DNA from: Sulfobacillus thermosulfidooxidans | GTDB lineage: Bacteria; Bacillota; Sulfobacillia; Sulfobacillales; Sulfobacillaceae | NCBI RefSeq assembly: GCF_001280565.1 | Contig: NZ_LGRO01000001.1 | Span: 62,001 to 126,000 of the forward strand | Reading direction: 5' to 3' | DNA: 64,000 nt | In this document: positions 34,793-45,247 of the stretch, in pieces | How positions within the stretch are numbered: position 1 is the first letter of the stretch | Layout: every line of letters starts with the position of its first letter | The notes under the pieces: model-generated | The model's input: only the letters and a program-made list of their open reading frames with translations | What the model was told of the DNA's origin: nothing | The model's database searches: none | Made by a program: the position numbers and the translations under genes

Positions 34793-36082
34793 TTGGCAAG
34801 GCTCGTTATTCAAGGGCGTTATCCTCTAACTGGGGAAGTCAGTGTGGAAGGGTCTAAGAACAGTGCATTACCGATCATTACGGCGGCGGCGCTCGCCGCC
34901 GAAGGAACCTCGGTCCTGGAAAATGTGCCCCGTTACACGGACATCATGGATTTATGCCAAATTTTGCGCGAATTGGGCGCAGAGGTCGAATGGATTGGAG
35001 AAAGCCGGTTAAAAATTACGGCACGCAGTTTATCCAATTACCATGCGCCCTATGAATTGGCGAAAAAATTGCGGGGCTCGACATATGTCGTCGGATTATT
35101 GCTCGCACGTTTAAAGCAAGCCGATGTAGCCTTTCCAGGAGGCTGTCAAATTGGCTCGAGACCTGTAAATTTTCATGTACAAGGGTTTCAGGCTCTTGGG
35201 GCGACAATGTGGCTAGAACACGGATCGATTCACGGCAAAGTCGAAAACCGGCTAGTAGGAACCCGGATTTATATTGAACGGGCTTCCTTTGGTACCACGA
35301 TTAACCTCATGATTGCGGCCAGTTTGGCTGAAGGAACTACGACGTTGGAAAACGCGGCGATGGAACCCGAAATTGTTGACTTGGCCAATTTTCTGAATGC
35401 CATGGGCGCGAAAGTCCGGGGAGCGGGAACGAATTTAATCCGCATCGAAGGCGTTGACGTATTACATGGAGCGCATCACGAAATTATTCCCGATCGCCTA
35501 GAGGCCGGCACCTACCTGATTGCGGCGGGCGTGACTGGTGGGGTTGTTACGGTCACCAATGTAATCCCCGAGCACCTCCGCACCGTTTTGCTCAAACTGG
35601 AGCAAGCTGGGGCTGAAATTGAGGAGGATATGGATTGGATCCGGATCGTGGTGAACCGGCGCTTACAATCCGTAGATATCGAAACCTTGCCTCATCCTGG
35701 TTTCCCGACCGATTTGCATCCGCAAATGGTGAGTTTATTAAGCTTGGCTGATGGTGTGGCCGTTGTCCAAGAAACCGTGTTTGAAAACCGTTTTGGCTAT
35801 GCTCATGATTTAGTGCGTCTCGGCGCCGATATCAAACTCGAACGGGAAACAGCCATTGTTCGCGGGGTTGAGCAACTGACTGGGGCCCCCGTGCAGGCCC
35901 AGGATATTCGGGGTGGTGCTGCCCTGGTGCTGGCAGGATTAGGAGCCTTGGGAACAACGATAGTTGAAGGGGTGGAATATATCGATCGGGGTTATCATGC
36001 GCTCGAACAAAAATTAAGTTCCTTAGGCGCAAAAATCTATCGTGAAGATGAGAATAGCGGCAAATATCCAAAAATGTTGTGA
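34793..36082 (+). CDS. murA: UDP-N-acetylglucosamine 1-carboxyvinyltransferase
   Basis: Transfers enolpyruvate from PEP to UDP-GlcNAc, the committed step of peptidoglycan synthesis. The 429-residue protein has Lys22-Asn23 at the substrate site, Arg94 in KLRGSTYVVG and the catalytic cysteine Cys118 in FPGGCQIGSRPV, the residue attacked by fosfomycin in sensitive enzymes. The TTG start follows AAAGGCGG. It is 30 bp after guaB. The 229 bp after it hold no gene that I can support. Confidence 0.96.
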   Translation: MARLVIQGRYPLTGEVSVEGSKNSALPIITAAALAAEGTSVLENVPRYTDIMDLCQILRELGAEVEWIGESRLKITARSLSNYHAPYELAKKLRGSTYVVGLLLARLKQADVAFPGGCQIGSRPVNFHVQGFQALGATMWLEHGSIHGKVENRLVGTRIYIERASFGTTINLMIAASLAEGTTTLENAAMEPEIVDLANFLNAMGAKVRGAGTNLIRIEGVDVLHGAHHEIIPDRLEAGTYLIAAGVTGGVVTVTNVIPEHLRTVLLKLEQAGAEIEEDMDWIRIVVNRRLQSVDIETLPHPGFPTDLHPQMVSLLSLADGVAVVQETVFENRFGYAHDLVRLGADIKLERETAIVRGVEQLTGAPVQAQDIRGGAALVLAGLGALGTTIVEGVEYIDRGYHALEQKLSSLGAKIYREDENSGKYPKML

Positions 36083-36311
36083 GCTTGGGCATCACACCCT
36101 GCAATCAGGCCCACAGCAGTATAATAACAGCTGAAGCCCGTATTCAAACAGGCTTTTGTGGATTCACTTCTCACATCGAAATAGATGTCCTTTTACAAGG
36201 CATGTTTGACGGTACGAAGATGAAAGAGAAGATCCATAAAGCCTGCTTTTCCTGGAATCACCCGGAAAATCAAAAACTTGTCGAATTTGTTAGAAAGGCA
36301 GATGACCTCAC

Positions 36312-37493
36312 ATGCCAGAAAGTGTTGTGGTGAGTTTAGCCAGGACCCCCTTTGTTCCTTTTGGGGGGGCATTAAAAGATGTCCCGGCCACGGAACTTGG
36401 AGCTCACGTAATTCGTGCCGCCTTAGACCGCATTGCACTTGATCCTCAAGCGATTGATTATGTCTTTATGGGGCAAGTTGTGCAAGCGGGGGCTGGCCAA
36501 ATTCCTTCCCGTCAAGCTTCTATTGGCGCGGGTATGCCTGATACTGTTCCTTCGGACACAATCAATAAAGTGTGTGCGTCGAGTTTACGAGCAGTCAATT
36601 TAGCGGACATGGCAATCCGGGCAGGAGAAATTCGGTCGGCTGTGGCTGGAGGCATGGAATCCATGAGCCGGGCTCCGTATTTAGTCGACGGGGCTCGTTT
36701 TGGTTTGCGTATGGGTGATACCACCTTCGTCGATGCCGTTATTAAAGACGGTTTATGGTGCAGTTTTGGACAATGTCACATGGGGGTTTATGGCAGCGAA
36801 GTGGCCAAAGAATTTGGCATATCGCGTAAAGCCCAAGATGAGTGGGCATACCGCAGTCATATGCGGGCTATTGAAGCCATTGATAGCGGACGGTTTGCTA
36901 AGGAAATCGCACCATTCACCGTTCAAGGCAAGCGCGGGGAAAAAACTGTGATTGAACAGGATTTAGGACCTAGGCGGGATACGAGCCTTGAAAAAATCAG
37001 CTCATTGCGCCCAGTATTTGTGGAAGACGGAACGGTTACCGCAGGCAATGCGCCAGGATTGACTGACGGGGCTGCTGCACTTGTGGTAATGGAAAAGAAT
37101 ATGGCTAAAGAACTGGGTTTACCCATTTTGGCCACGATCATTAGTTCTGGTTATGTTTCACGAGCGCCTAAATATCTTCACACAGTGCCGGCCTATGCGG
37201 CACAAATGGCGTTATCCCGGGCAGGATTGGATGCTTCAGAATTGAAGCGTATTGAAATTAATGAGGCGTTTGCCGCAGTGACGTTAACAAGTATCAAAAT
37301 TGGCGAATTTGATCCGGAAATTGTGAATGTCAATGGGGGCGCTGTGGCATTGGGCCATCCGATTGGCGCGTCGGGAGCCAGAATATTAATGACGTTGATT
37401 GTCGAATTGCAACGAATCGGTGGAGGCTATGGAGTGGCGACCATTTGTAGTGGTGGCGGACAGGGCGAAGCGACACTGGTTCGCGTGGATTAG
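36312..37493 (+). CDS. Acetyl-CoA acetyltransferase (thiolase)
   Basis: A 393-residue thiolase II-type enzyme condensing or cleaving acetoacetyl-CoA. The nucleophile Cys88 lies in INKVCASSLRAV, the glycine-rich loop is NVNGGAVALGHPIGASGARI, and the second catalytic cysteine is in ICSGGGQGEA. The next gene, 13 bp on, is a 3-hydroxybutyryl-CoA dehydrogenase, so the pair forms the C4 part of a beta-oxidation or 3-hydroxybutyrate route. The ribosome binding site before the ATG is weak. Confidence 0.94.
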   Translation: MPESVVVSLARTPFVPFGGALKDVPATELGAHVIRAALDRIALDPQAIDYVFMGQVVQAGAGQIPSRQASIGAGMPDTVPSDTINKVCASSLRAVNLADMAIRAGEIRSAVAGGMESMSRAPYLVDGARFGLRMGDTTFVDAVIKDGLWCSFGQCHMGVYGSEVAKEFGISRKAQDEWAYRSHMRAIEAIDSGRFAKEIAPFTVQGKRGEKTVIEQDLGPRRDTSLEKISSLRPVFVEDGTVTAGNAPGLTDGAAALVVMEKNMAKELGLPILATIISSGYVSRAPKYLHTVPAYAAQMALSRAGLDASELKRIEINEAFAAVTLTSIKIGEFDPEIVNVNGGAVALGHPIGASGARILMTLIVELQRIGGGYGVATICSGGGQGEATLVRVD

Positions 37494-37506
37494 GAGATGA
37501 TGGCAC

Positions 37507-38361
37507 GTGTCATTGCGGTTGTTAGTTGTTGGAGCCGGCCAAATGGGCACTGGAATTGCTCAAAATGCGGCTCAGCACGATTTTGAGGTGTTTCTTTGGG
37601 ACAGCCTTAAGCAGCAAACAGAAAAAGCGCTACAACAGATTCGCGCTCGTTTAGACCGAGCGGTGCAAAAAGGCGAGATGGATACATCCCAGGCTGATGC
37701 TATTATGGGGCGGATTGCTGTTCCTCGTGATCTGGCCTTGGTACCCCCGGTCGATTTGGTCGTCGAAGCGATTATTGAACAAGAGAAGGAAAAGGTTTCA
37801 CTCTTTGAACAGCTGGGCCGTCTGTTTGATGCATCCACAATTCTGGCGTCAAACACTTCGTCAATTTCTATTTCCCGGATTGCCCGCCCTGTTCCTCATC
37901 CCGAACGGGTTATCGGGATGCATTTTATGAATCCGGTACCTGTTATGCGCCTGGTTGAAGTCGTGGCAGGGACTTTGACTAGTCAAGATACCGTGCAAAA
38001 GGTTGTCAAGTGGGCGGAGATGATGGGGAAGACCCCTGTCATTGTCCAGGATTACCCCGGATTTGTCTCGAACCGAATTTTGATGCCCATGATAAACGAA
38101 GCTATTTTTGCATTGCAGGAGGGCGTGGCTAGTAAAGAAGCCATAGACACGGTGATGAAACTGGGGATGAATCATCCCATGGGACCGTTAACTCTGGCGG
38201 ATTTTATTGGACTTGATACGTGTTTAGCCATTATGGAAGTGTTATATGAAGGCTTTGCCGATTCCAAATACCGGCCAGCACCGCTTTTGCGCAAAATGGT
38301 GGATGCAGGATTACTCGGACGGAAAACCGGTGTGGGGTTTTACGAATATGAAAAGGCTTAA
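37507..38361 (+). CDS. 3-hydroxybutyryl-CoA dehydrogenase
   Basis: NAD(P)-dependent dehydrogenase that interconverts acetoacetyl-CoA and 3-hydroxybutyryl-CoA; 284 residues, the usual bacterial single-function length. The Rossmann motif VVGAGQMGTGIAQNAA lies at residues 7-22, the catalytic histidine in GMHFMNPVPVM and the C-terminal dimer domain begins with PGFVSNRILMPMINEA. The GTG start follows TAGGAGA at 9 nt. Its stop codon is part of the terminator stem at 38355-38386. Confidence 0.95.
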   Translation: MSLRLLVVGAGQMGTGIAQNAAQHDFEVFLWDSLKQQTEKALQQIRARLDRAVQKGEMDTSQADAIMGRIAVPRDLALVPPVDLVVEAIIEQEKEKVSLFEQLGRLFDASTILASNTSSISISRIARPVPHPERVIGMHFMNPVPVMRLVEVVAGTLTSQDTVQKVVKWAEMMGKTPVIVQDYPGFVSNRILMPMINEAIFALQEGVASKEAIDTVMKLGMNHPMGPLTLADFIGLDTCLAIMEVLYEGFADSKYRPAPLLRKMVDAGLLGRKTGVGFYEYEKA

Positions 38362-38386
38362 AGACGGGTTTTCCCGTCTTTAAGCC
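38355..38386. terminator. Perfect 14-bp bidirectional terminator
   Basis: GGCTTAAAGACGGG (38355-38368) pairs perfectly with CCCGTCTTTAAGCC (38373-38386) around a TTTT loop. The T-run after the stem is on the minus strand (TTTTC), so it best serves the convergent polysaccharide deacetylase gene; the stop codon of the plus-strand dehydrogenase lies in its left arm. Confidence 0.88.
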
Positions 38387-38394
38387 TGCTGTGA

Positions 38395-39105
38395 TTAGAT
38401 GGCTTTAGGCGCATCGTGACGTTCTTTGACTAAGGTGGGTAATGTGACCATTTTGTAACCCATTTGTGTTAATTGTTCTAAGATGGCATTTAAGGCTGTG
38501 ACGGTTTGACTGCGATTTCCGCCTCCATCATGTAGCAAAATGATTGAGCCTGGTTTGACCTGTGTGGCCACTTTGTTGATGATTGACGCGACTCCCGGAC
38601 GTGCCCAGTCTCTTGTATCAATGGACCAGAGAACAACGGTGTAGCCGTGTTCTCCAAAAGTTTTGAGTAGTGAAGTTGACACCATGCCATATGGTGGGCG
38701 GTAAAACGGGACCACAGAAACCCCCAATGATTGAACGTATTGAGCCGTTTTAGCCGCATCATTCCACAATGCTTGGGCACCTACTCGGCGTAAATTTAAG
38801 TGACTCCAGCCGTGATCGGCAATGGCCGAACCTTGGTGGGCAATGTCCTTAACCAATCCGGGAAACCGCTGAACCTCGCTGCCGACAACGAAAAATGTGC
38901 CATAGGCATGATATTGCGATAAAGTTTTGAGAATTAATGGGGTATATTTGGGGGAGGGACCATCATCAAAGGTAATGGCCACAACTTTTTTATCAGTCAC
39001 GACGTGGGTCAATGCGCCCTGACTCGCTGGCTGACTCACAAGAAAGAACGCTAACACGACAATTATGACGGGACTTAGGACGAGCCATCCCCATCCCTGG
39101 TTCAT
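38395..39105 (-). CDS. Polysaccharide deacetylase (NodB domain), membrane-anchored
   Basis: A 236-residue protein: one N-terminal membrane anchor or uncleaved signal (WLVLSPVIIVVLAFFLVS), then a NodB deacetylase domain outside the cell. Motifs are AITFDDGPSPKYT (catalytic and metal aspartates), DHGWSHLNL (metal histidines), FYRPPYGMVS, DTRDWARPG and ILLHDGGGNRSQT. Members remove acetyl groups from peptidoglycan or chitin-like polymers; PdaA/PdaB-like sporulation roles are possible. The ATG at 39105 follows AAGGAG at 12 nt; the frame extends to 39216 without a better start. It is divergent from the M20 peptidase gene. Confidence 0.9.
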   Translation of the reverse strand: MNQGWGWLVLSPVIIVVLAFFLVSQPASQGALTHVVTDKKVVAITFDDGPSPKYTPLILKTLSQYHAYGTFFVVGSEVQRFPGLVKDIAHQGSAIADHGWSHLNLRRVGAQALWNDAAKTAQYVQSLGVSVVPFYRPPYGMVSTSLLKTFGEHGYTVVLWSIDTRDWARPGVASIINKVATQVKPGSIILLHDGGGNRSQTVTALNAILEQLTQMGYKMVTLPTLVKERHDAPKAI

Positions 39106-39216
39106 TGTACAGGTCATCTCCTTAATGGGCACTAGGCATGCCAACTCACATGATGTGTACGCACTGGTCCAAATCAATATGCGAAAAAGAACAAACAGGG
39201 AAAGGGGCTGAATCAC

Positions 39217-40371
39217 ATGGACGAACTATTATGGCAAGAAATTATGCCGTGGATGGTGGAGATCAGACGGAAGATTCACCAATATCCCGAACTAGGACTT
39301 GACACTCCAAAAACCGCCTCACGCGTTGAAGAGGCGTTAGATGAATTGGGGATTGGTCATCGACGGCTAGTTGAGAACGGAGTGGTCGGCTATCTTGGCC
39401 CCCAAAATGGCGATGCCATTTTGTTGCGGGCTGATATGGATGGATTGCCCATTGAAGAAAAAACGGGTCTGCCTTACGCGTCAAAGATGAAAGGACGCAT
39501 GCATGCTTGTGGACACGATGCGCATACCGCCATGTTGCTAGGCGCCGCCTATTATTTGAAACGCCGGGAAAGGGACTTAAAACATCCAGTAACCCTCATG
39601 TTTCAGCCAGGAGAAGAAGGACCCGGAGGAGCATTGCCGATGATTGAAGCGGGAATTTTGGACCATCCCCGGGTTACTCGCGCCGTAATGACTCACGTGG
39701 ACAGTGAGTTACCATGGGGAACCATTGGTCTTTTTAGTGGGCCGGCGATGGCCTCTCCCAACGACTTTAAGATCACCGTGCGGGGGAAAGGGGGACACGG
39801 GGCGCATCCGGACAAGACGGTGGACGCCATCATTGCGGCCACGGCAATTGTTCAAGGCTGTCAAACTTTGGTAAGCCGAGAACACGATCCTACAGAACCT
39901 TTAGTGGTGACATTTGGGACGATTCATGGCGGATACCGAGAAAATGTCATTGCAGACGAAGTGGAATTGACAGGAACCATCCGCATCCTGTCTCCAAAAG
40001 AGATTGATAACACCTTAACGCGCTTTACCCGGTTTATTGAGCAAATTGCTGCGGCGTACCGTGCCCAAGCGACTGTCGAAATTACGCGCGGTTATCCGCC
40101 TTTAGTCGCCGATGTTTTGTTGACAGACCAAGTCGAAGCGGTACTACAGCGAGAATTAGGACCAGATGCGGTAAGACGTTTGCCCAAACCATCAATGGGA
40201 GCCGAGGATTTTGCCTATATTGCCCAAAAAGTTCCGGCTACCAATTTACATGTCGGCGTCGTCGGACCAGAGTTTGTTACGGGCATTCACTCTGCAGGTT
40301 TTAATTTGGATGAGAGAGCTTTAATCACCGGGGCTAAAGCCTATGCGGCGGTGGCACTGTATGTGTCATGA
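39217..40371 (+). CDS. M20 family metallo-aminoacylase / amidohydrolase
   Basis: A 384-residue M20D enzyme related to N-acyl-L-amino acid amidohydrolases, IAA-amino acid hydrolases and N-acetyldiaminopimelate deacetylase. The start EIRRKIHQYPELGLDT, metal motifs MHACGHDAHTAML and FQPGEEGPGGALPMI, GGHGAHPDKTVDAI in the dimer domain, and MGAEDFAYIAQKVP near the end are all conserved. AAAGGGG precedes the ATG. No dapD-type gene is adjacent, so the acyl-amino acid substrate is open. Confidence 0.88.
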   Translation: MDELLWQEIMPWMVEIRRKIHQYPELGLDTPKTASRVEEALDELGIGHRRLVENGVVGYLGPQNGDAILLRADMDGLPIEEKTGLPYASKMKGRMHACGHDAHTAMLLGAAYYLKRRERDLKHPVTLMFQPGEEGPGGALPMIEAGILDHPRVTRAVMTHVDSELPWGTIGLFSGPAMASPNDFKITVRGKGGHGAHPDKTVDAIIAATAIVQGCQTLVSREHDPTEPLVVTFGTIHGGYRENVIADEVELTGTIRILSPKEIDNTLTRFTRFIEQIAAAYRAQATVEITRGYPPLVADVLLTDQVEAVLQRELGPDAVRRLPKPSMGAEDFAYIAQKVPATNLHVGVVGPEFVTGIHSAGFNLDERALITGAKAYAAVALYVS

Positions 40372-40438
40372 GGTCCCTAGAGGCGTCAAGGAGCACGTAA
40401 TAAACCGCCATAACCAACACTAGGGGGTCACATAGCTG

Positions 40439-40948
40439 ATGGACACTTATCCAAATCATTTAAATGAACGTGGCGAAGTGCATATGGTGAATGTGGGGGG
40501 CAAAGCCATTACCGAACGGATGGCTCGGGCCAAAGGGGCTCTTCTGGCTTCCCCTTCAATCTGCCAAGCGGTAAAGGAAGGCCGGATTCCTAAAGGCGAT
40601 GTATTGGCTGTGAGCCGGGTTGCCGGGATTATGGCGGCGAAAAGGACTGGCGAATGGATCCCCTTATGCCATCCCTTGCCGCTTACGGCGGTTGACATCG
40701 TGATTACCGTTCAAACGGATCGGTTCGTGGTCGAATCGACAGTGCGCACCACGGCACCTACCGGTGTTGAAATGGAAGCATTAACCGCTGTCTCGGCTAG
40801 CCTATTGACGTTATATGACATGCTCAAGGCTATGGACCGGACAATGGTCATGACCGATATCTTGTTACTCGAAAAAGACGGAGGGCGTTCGGGACATTTT
40901 ATACGGGAGGGCATTTCACATGTGGAAAATCGCCATCCTGACGAGTAG
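40439..40948 (+). CDS. moaC: Cyclic pyranopterin monophosphate synthase
   Basis: Converts the MoaA product to cyclic pyranopterin monophosphate in molybdenum cofactor synthesis. The 169-residue protein has the substrate-binding and catalytic blocks KRTGEWIPLCHPLPLTAVDI near residues 64-83 and TVRTTAPTGVEMEALTAVSA near residues 101-120, plus the conserved end LLEKDGGRSGHF. It overlaps mogA by 29 bp. Moco made here would serve enzymes such as the oxidoreductase at 11895. Confidence 0.96.
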   Translation: MDTYPNHLNERGEVHMVNVGGKAITERMARAKGALLASPSICQAVKEGRIPKGDVLAVSRVAGIMAAKRTGEWIPLCHPLPLTAVDIVITVQTDRFVVESTVRTTAPTGVEMEALTAVSASLLTLYDMLKAMDRTMVMTDILLLEKDGGRSGHFIREGISHVENRHPDE

Positions 40949-41399
40949 TGACCAAGGGGCTTTGGGTCAACGCGCCGATACGTCCGGAGCCTATATTAAA
41001 GATGCCGTTCGTGACTTGGGCGAAGTGGTCGCGTATCAAATTCTTCCCGATGATGAGGAGGGCTTGGTGACACAACTCAAGGCCTGGGTGGATGCGGGTA
41101 TGGATTTGATTTTGACCACAGGAGGAACGGGACTTGGTCCCCGTGACAACATGCCCGAGGCCACTCGCCAGATAATCGACCGAGAAATTCCAGGAATGAG
41201 CGAAGCTATGCGTTATGAATCCCTCAAGCACACACCTATGGGCATGCTGTCGCGTGCGGTGTGCGGACAAAAAGATCGTACGTTGATTATTAACTTGCCC
41301 GGCTCGTTGAAAGCTGTGCAGGAGTTATTGCCCGTTATTTTACCCGTTCTTAACCATGCCCTTGAGGTGATTCATGGGCAAACGGGACATAAAAATTGA
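40920..41399 (+). CDS. Molybdenum cofactor biosynthesis protein (MogA/MoaB type)
   Basis: A 159-residue molybdopterin adenylyltransferase-type protein. The motif LILTTGGTGLGPRDNMPEAT near residues 63-82 and the conserved end LPGSLKAVQELLPVILPVL identify the MogA/MoaB fold. GGGAGGG precedes the ATG. It overlaps moaC and is followed by the groES promoter region. MogA and MoaB are hard to separate by eye, so I give no symbol. Confidence 0.9.
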   Translation: MWKIAILTSSDQGALGQRADTSGAYIKDAVRDLGEVVAYQILPDDEEGLVTQLKAWVDAGMDLILTTGGTGLGPRDNMPEATRQIIDREIPGMSEAMRYESLKHTPMGMLSRAVCGQKDRTLIINLPGSLKAVQELLPVILPVLNHALEVIHGQTGHKN

Positions 41400-41483
41400 A
41401 GATTGAGCTAGATTTAGTGAGATAACGCGAGAAATATGGAGGAAAATCCCTTATTATCATGATCCTGTTTGTCTGGGAATTAT

Positions 41484-41512
41484 TTGACGCTGCTAGGCCT
41501 TTTGAGTAAACT
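41484..41512 (+). promoter_or_regulatory. Sigma-A promoter of groESL
   Basis: TTGACG (41484-41489) and TAAACT (41507-41512) are separated by 17 bp. Transcription would start near 41519, directly before the CIRCE element. Confidence 0.75.
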
Positions 41513-41526
41513 GCTTTATGGGTACG

Positions 41527-41553
41527 TTAGCACTCACCGACTTCGAGTGCTAA
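41527..41553 (+). promoter_or_regulatory. CIRCE element (HrcA operator)
   Basis: TTAGCACTC–N9–GAGTGCTAA is a perfect copy of the CIRCE consensus, 40 bp upstream of groES. It is the operator of the heat-shock repressor HrcA, whose gene is not in this window. Confidence 0.97.
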
Positions 41554-41592
41554 CAAAAACATATTACTCTCGTTGCAAGGAGGAAAACATCT

Positions 41593-41895
41593 GTGGAGAT
41601 TCGTCCACTGGGAGACCATATTGTGGTGCAAATCTTAAGTGACGATTCTATGCCTTCGGGGATTGTGCTGCCCGACACCGCGAAGGATAATCCGCAGCGG
41701 GGACGTGTGATTGCAGTAGGATCAGGGAGACTGCTGAGCAACGGTACCCGAGCACCTTTAGAGATTCAATCCGAAGATGTTGTGTTATTCAACGTAGAAT
41801 CTGCAACGAAAGTGCGAGTCAACGGCCACGATTATTGGCTATTAAAAGAAGACGACGTGTTAGCAGCGATCAACCCGTCTTTGGCTCATGTTTAA
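41593..41895 (+). CDS. groES: Co-chaperonin GroES
   Basis: Heptameric lid of the GroEL chaperonin; 100 residues. The start EIRPLGDHIVVQ, the mobile loop with SMPSGIVLPDTAK and the GRVIAVGSGR strand are typical. AAGGAGG lies 10 nt before the GTG start. It is transcribed with groEL from a promoter controlled by CIRCE. Confidence 0.97.
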   Translation: MEIRPLGDHIVVQILSDDSMPSGIVLPDTAKDNPQRGRVIAVGSGRLLSNGTRAPLEIQSEDVVLFNVESATKVRVNGHDYWLLKEDDVLAAINPSLAHV

Positions 41896-41915
41896 CACAC
41901 TGGAGAATTGGCTAG

Positions 41916-43562
<1,647 letters not shown>

Positions 43563-43578
43563 GGCCCATCAGTTGCCA

Positions 43579-43616
43579 GAGGAGAGCAAAAGGATTTTGC
43601 TCTCCTCTTTCTTTTT
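43579..43616 (+). terminator. Intrinsic terminator of groESL
   Basis: GAGGAGAGCAAAA pairs with TTTTGCTCTCCTC around a short loop, followed by TTTCTTTTT. The remaining 226 bp up to plsY show nothing I can name. Confidence 0.92.
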
Positions 43617-43842
43617 GCGAGAGGGCAATCAATAATAGACCAGAGAGATGGGCTTAAGGTCTGTGGTAAGATACCGAAGGCGTATATGGTGTCAACGTCT
43701 ATCGTGTCGAACGCTGATAGCATGAGAAGAGGGCACAACGTGTAAGGGACACCCAACAATGAGTCATCAACGGATGTTAAAAAGAACACCTGAATAATTT
43801 TCTTTATTGGATGCAAAGTGATTGAGATAAGGGGGCAACAGG

Positions 43843-44436
43843 GTGTCGGCACCTGAAATGGTGTTGTTTATCGGATCTTTTTTATTGGGTTCTATTCCTT
43901 TTGGATACTTGATGGCCCGTATGCGTTTTCAAACGGATATTCGCCAACATGGTAGTCAAAATATTGGAGCGACCAATGTGGCGCGGACTTTTGGCATTCG
44001 CGTGGGATTGGTGGTGTTAGTCTTAGATGCGCTCAAAGGGATATTGGCGGTGATGATGGCCTTTATGTTATTTCCTCATTTGCCAATGGTGCCTGCTGTA
44101 GCTGGTCTGATGGCCATGCTTGGCCACGTTTTTTCTCCATTCATGAAGTTTAAAGGCGGCAAAGGCATTGCCACTGGACTCGGTGTCTTGTCAGCATTAT
44201 TTTGGCCTGCAGCGCTCATAGCTGTCTTATGTTTCGCCTTCGTTGTCGCCCTATTCCGGATTGTGTCTGTGGCCTCTTTTGTGGCCATGTTGGCGGCCCT
44301 AGTGAGTTTTTGGGCATTTGGTCAACAAACCGATTTTTGGTTTTTTGGAATTCCTGCGGTTATCTTGGCATTTTGGGCGCATCGCAATAATTGGCGCCGA
44401 CTGCTTAAAGGTCAGGAACCTCGCTTTGGACGGTGA
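43843..44436 (+). CDS. plsY: Acyl-phosphate glycerol-3-phosphate acyltransferase
   Basis: Integral membrane enzyme that acylates glycerol-3-phosphate from acyl-phosphate, starting phospholipid synthesis. The 197-residue protein has about five to six helices and the three conserved PlsY motifs: LGSIPFGYLMAR near residue 15, GSQNIGATNVARTFG near residues 38-52 and FKGGKGIATGLGVL near residues 104-117. AAGGGGG precedes the GTG start. It is monocistronic or loosely linked to the next gene. Confidence 0.96.
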   Translation: MSAPEMVLFIGSFLLGSIPFGYLMARMRFQTDIRQHGSQNIGATNVARTFGIRVGLVVLVLDALKGILAVMMAFMLFPHLPMVPAVAGLMAMLGHVFSPFMKFKGGKGIATGLGVLSALFWPAALIAVLCFAFVVALFRIVSVASFVAMLAALVSFWAFGQQTDFWFFGIPAVILAFWAHRNNWRRLLKGQEPRFGR

Positions 44437-44528
44437 GGTGATGACGGACAGGTCTCTTCCTCTGGGGACTTTGAAATAGTCAAAGAATGGGTTGGCAATG
44501 GAATGAAATAGGTAAAATGGGGAAAGCT

Positions 44529-44568
44529 GACTGTTAGATAATACCTTTCTCAAAGGAGTCTAACAGTC
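44529..44568 (+). repeat. Nested inverted repeat touching a ribosome binding site
   Basis: GACTGTTAGA (44529-44538) pairs with TCTAACAGTC (44559-44568). Inside it, CCTTT (44544-44548) pairs with AAAGG (44552-44556) around CTC. The outer arm ends 2 nt before the AAGGAGG (44570-44576) of the next gene, so the structure could control its translation or serve as an operator. Confidence 0.65.
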
Positions 44569-44585
44569 TAAGGAGGCTTATCCCA

Positions 44586-45077
44586 TTGGAAGTGACATTA
44601 TCCCAGCTTATTGAATCGGCACCGGAATTAGCGGTAGCCTTACGCACCGATATTCGCAAGGGACGCTTAGCTGCCAAACGCCAAGAGGGCGTCGCGGGGC
44701 GTCCCTATGTGGTTGATACCCAAGCTTTAATGCAGTCCGATCGCGAAGCTTTTCGGCAATTAGCCCAAGATTTAGAAGCCGGCCGAGAAGTGGTGCGTTC
44801 TCGCAGTGCCAATATGGGTAGAATTCATCACACGCCAGCTATTGGCAATGAGGCCAACTGGCAACCGTTTATGAAGATAATGGAGTCGCAACAAAACATG
44901 ATGAGCCAGCTCCTGGAAGTGCTGACTGATGAAATGCGGCACCGTCAGGAACGTGTGGATCGGCAAGCTCGGGAAATGCAAGAATTGTCCTATAAACTTG
45001 GACAATCGCACCAACAGATCGAGCGGTTGGAGCGTTTATTGAAAGACCATGCCGATAATCACCTGGAACAAGCATAA
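44586..45077 (+). CDS. Unrecognised protein with N-terminal HTH-like domain and C-terminal coiled coil
   Basis: A 163-residue soluble protein. Residues 1-50 (LSQLIESAPELAVALRTDIR, then RKGRLAAKRQ and GRPYVVDTQAL) look like a small helix-turn-helix of the MerR/excisionase kind. Residues 95-160 form a long, glutamine- and arginine-rich coiled coil (SQQNMMSQLLEVLTDEM; MQELSYKLGQSHQQIERLER). The layout recalls RacA or KfrA DNA-anchoring proteins, but I see no sequence identity that proves it. TTG at 44586 follows a perfect AAGGAGG at 9 nt. It is preceded by a nested hairpin and followed by a MerR regulator gene. Confidence 0.65.
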   Translation: MEVTLSQLIESAPELAVALRTDIRKGRLAAKRQEGVAGRPYVVDTQALMQSDREAFRQLAQDLEAGREVVRSRSANMGRIHHTPAIGNEANWQPFMKIMESQQNMMSQLLEVLTDEMRHRQERVDRQAREMQELSYKLGQSHQQIERLERLLKDHADNHLEQA

Positions 45078-45124
45078 AACGGGTTATCTGGGCAACGATC
45101 TATGGAGAATTATAACGGGTTAGG

Positions 45125-45151
45125 TGGCAGGGGTTTTTATGACCCCTGCCA
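45125..45151 (+). terminator. 10-bp hairpin between the coiled-coil gene and the MerR gene
   Basis: TGGCAGGGGT (45125-45134) pairs with ACCCCTGCCA (45142-45151), with a T-rich loop. No T-tract follows, so it may be a weak terminator or an operator for the MerR-type regulator downstream. Confidence 0.5.
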
Positions 45152-45247
45152 AATTCTTACCAACCTGTTTAGTTTCGTGTCAAAGTTCGGTAAGATGGTG
45201 GCGGAGCCTCAAAAGGTCGTTTCACCTTAACAAAAAGGAGATGCGCT

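Noticed and set aside
36083-36311. Possible small gene between murA and the thiolase
   Set aside because: The only open frame continues into the thiolase gene in another frame and has no ribosome binding site. A TATAAT at 36119-36124 has no matching -35 box.
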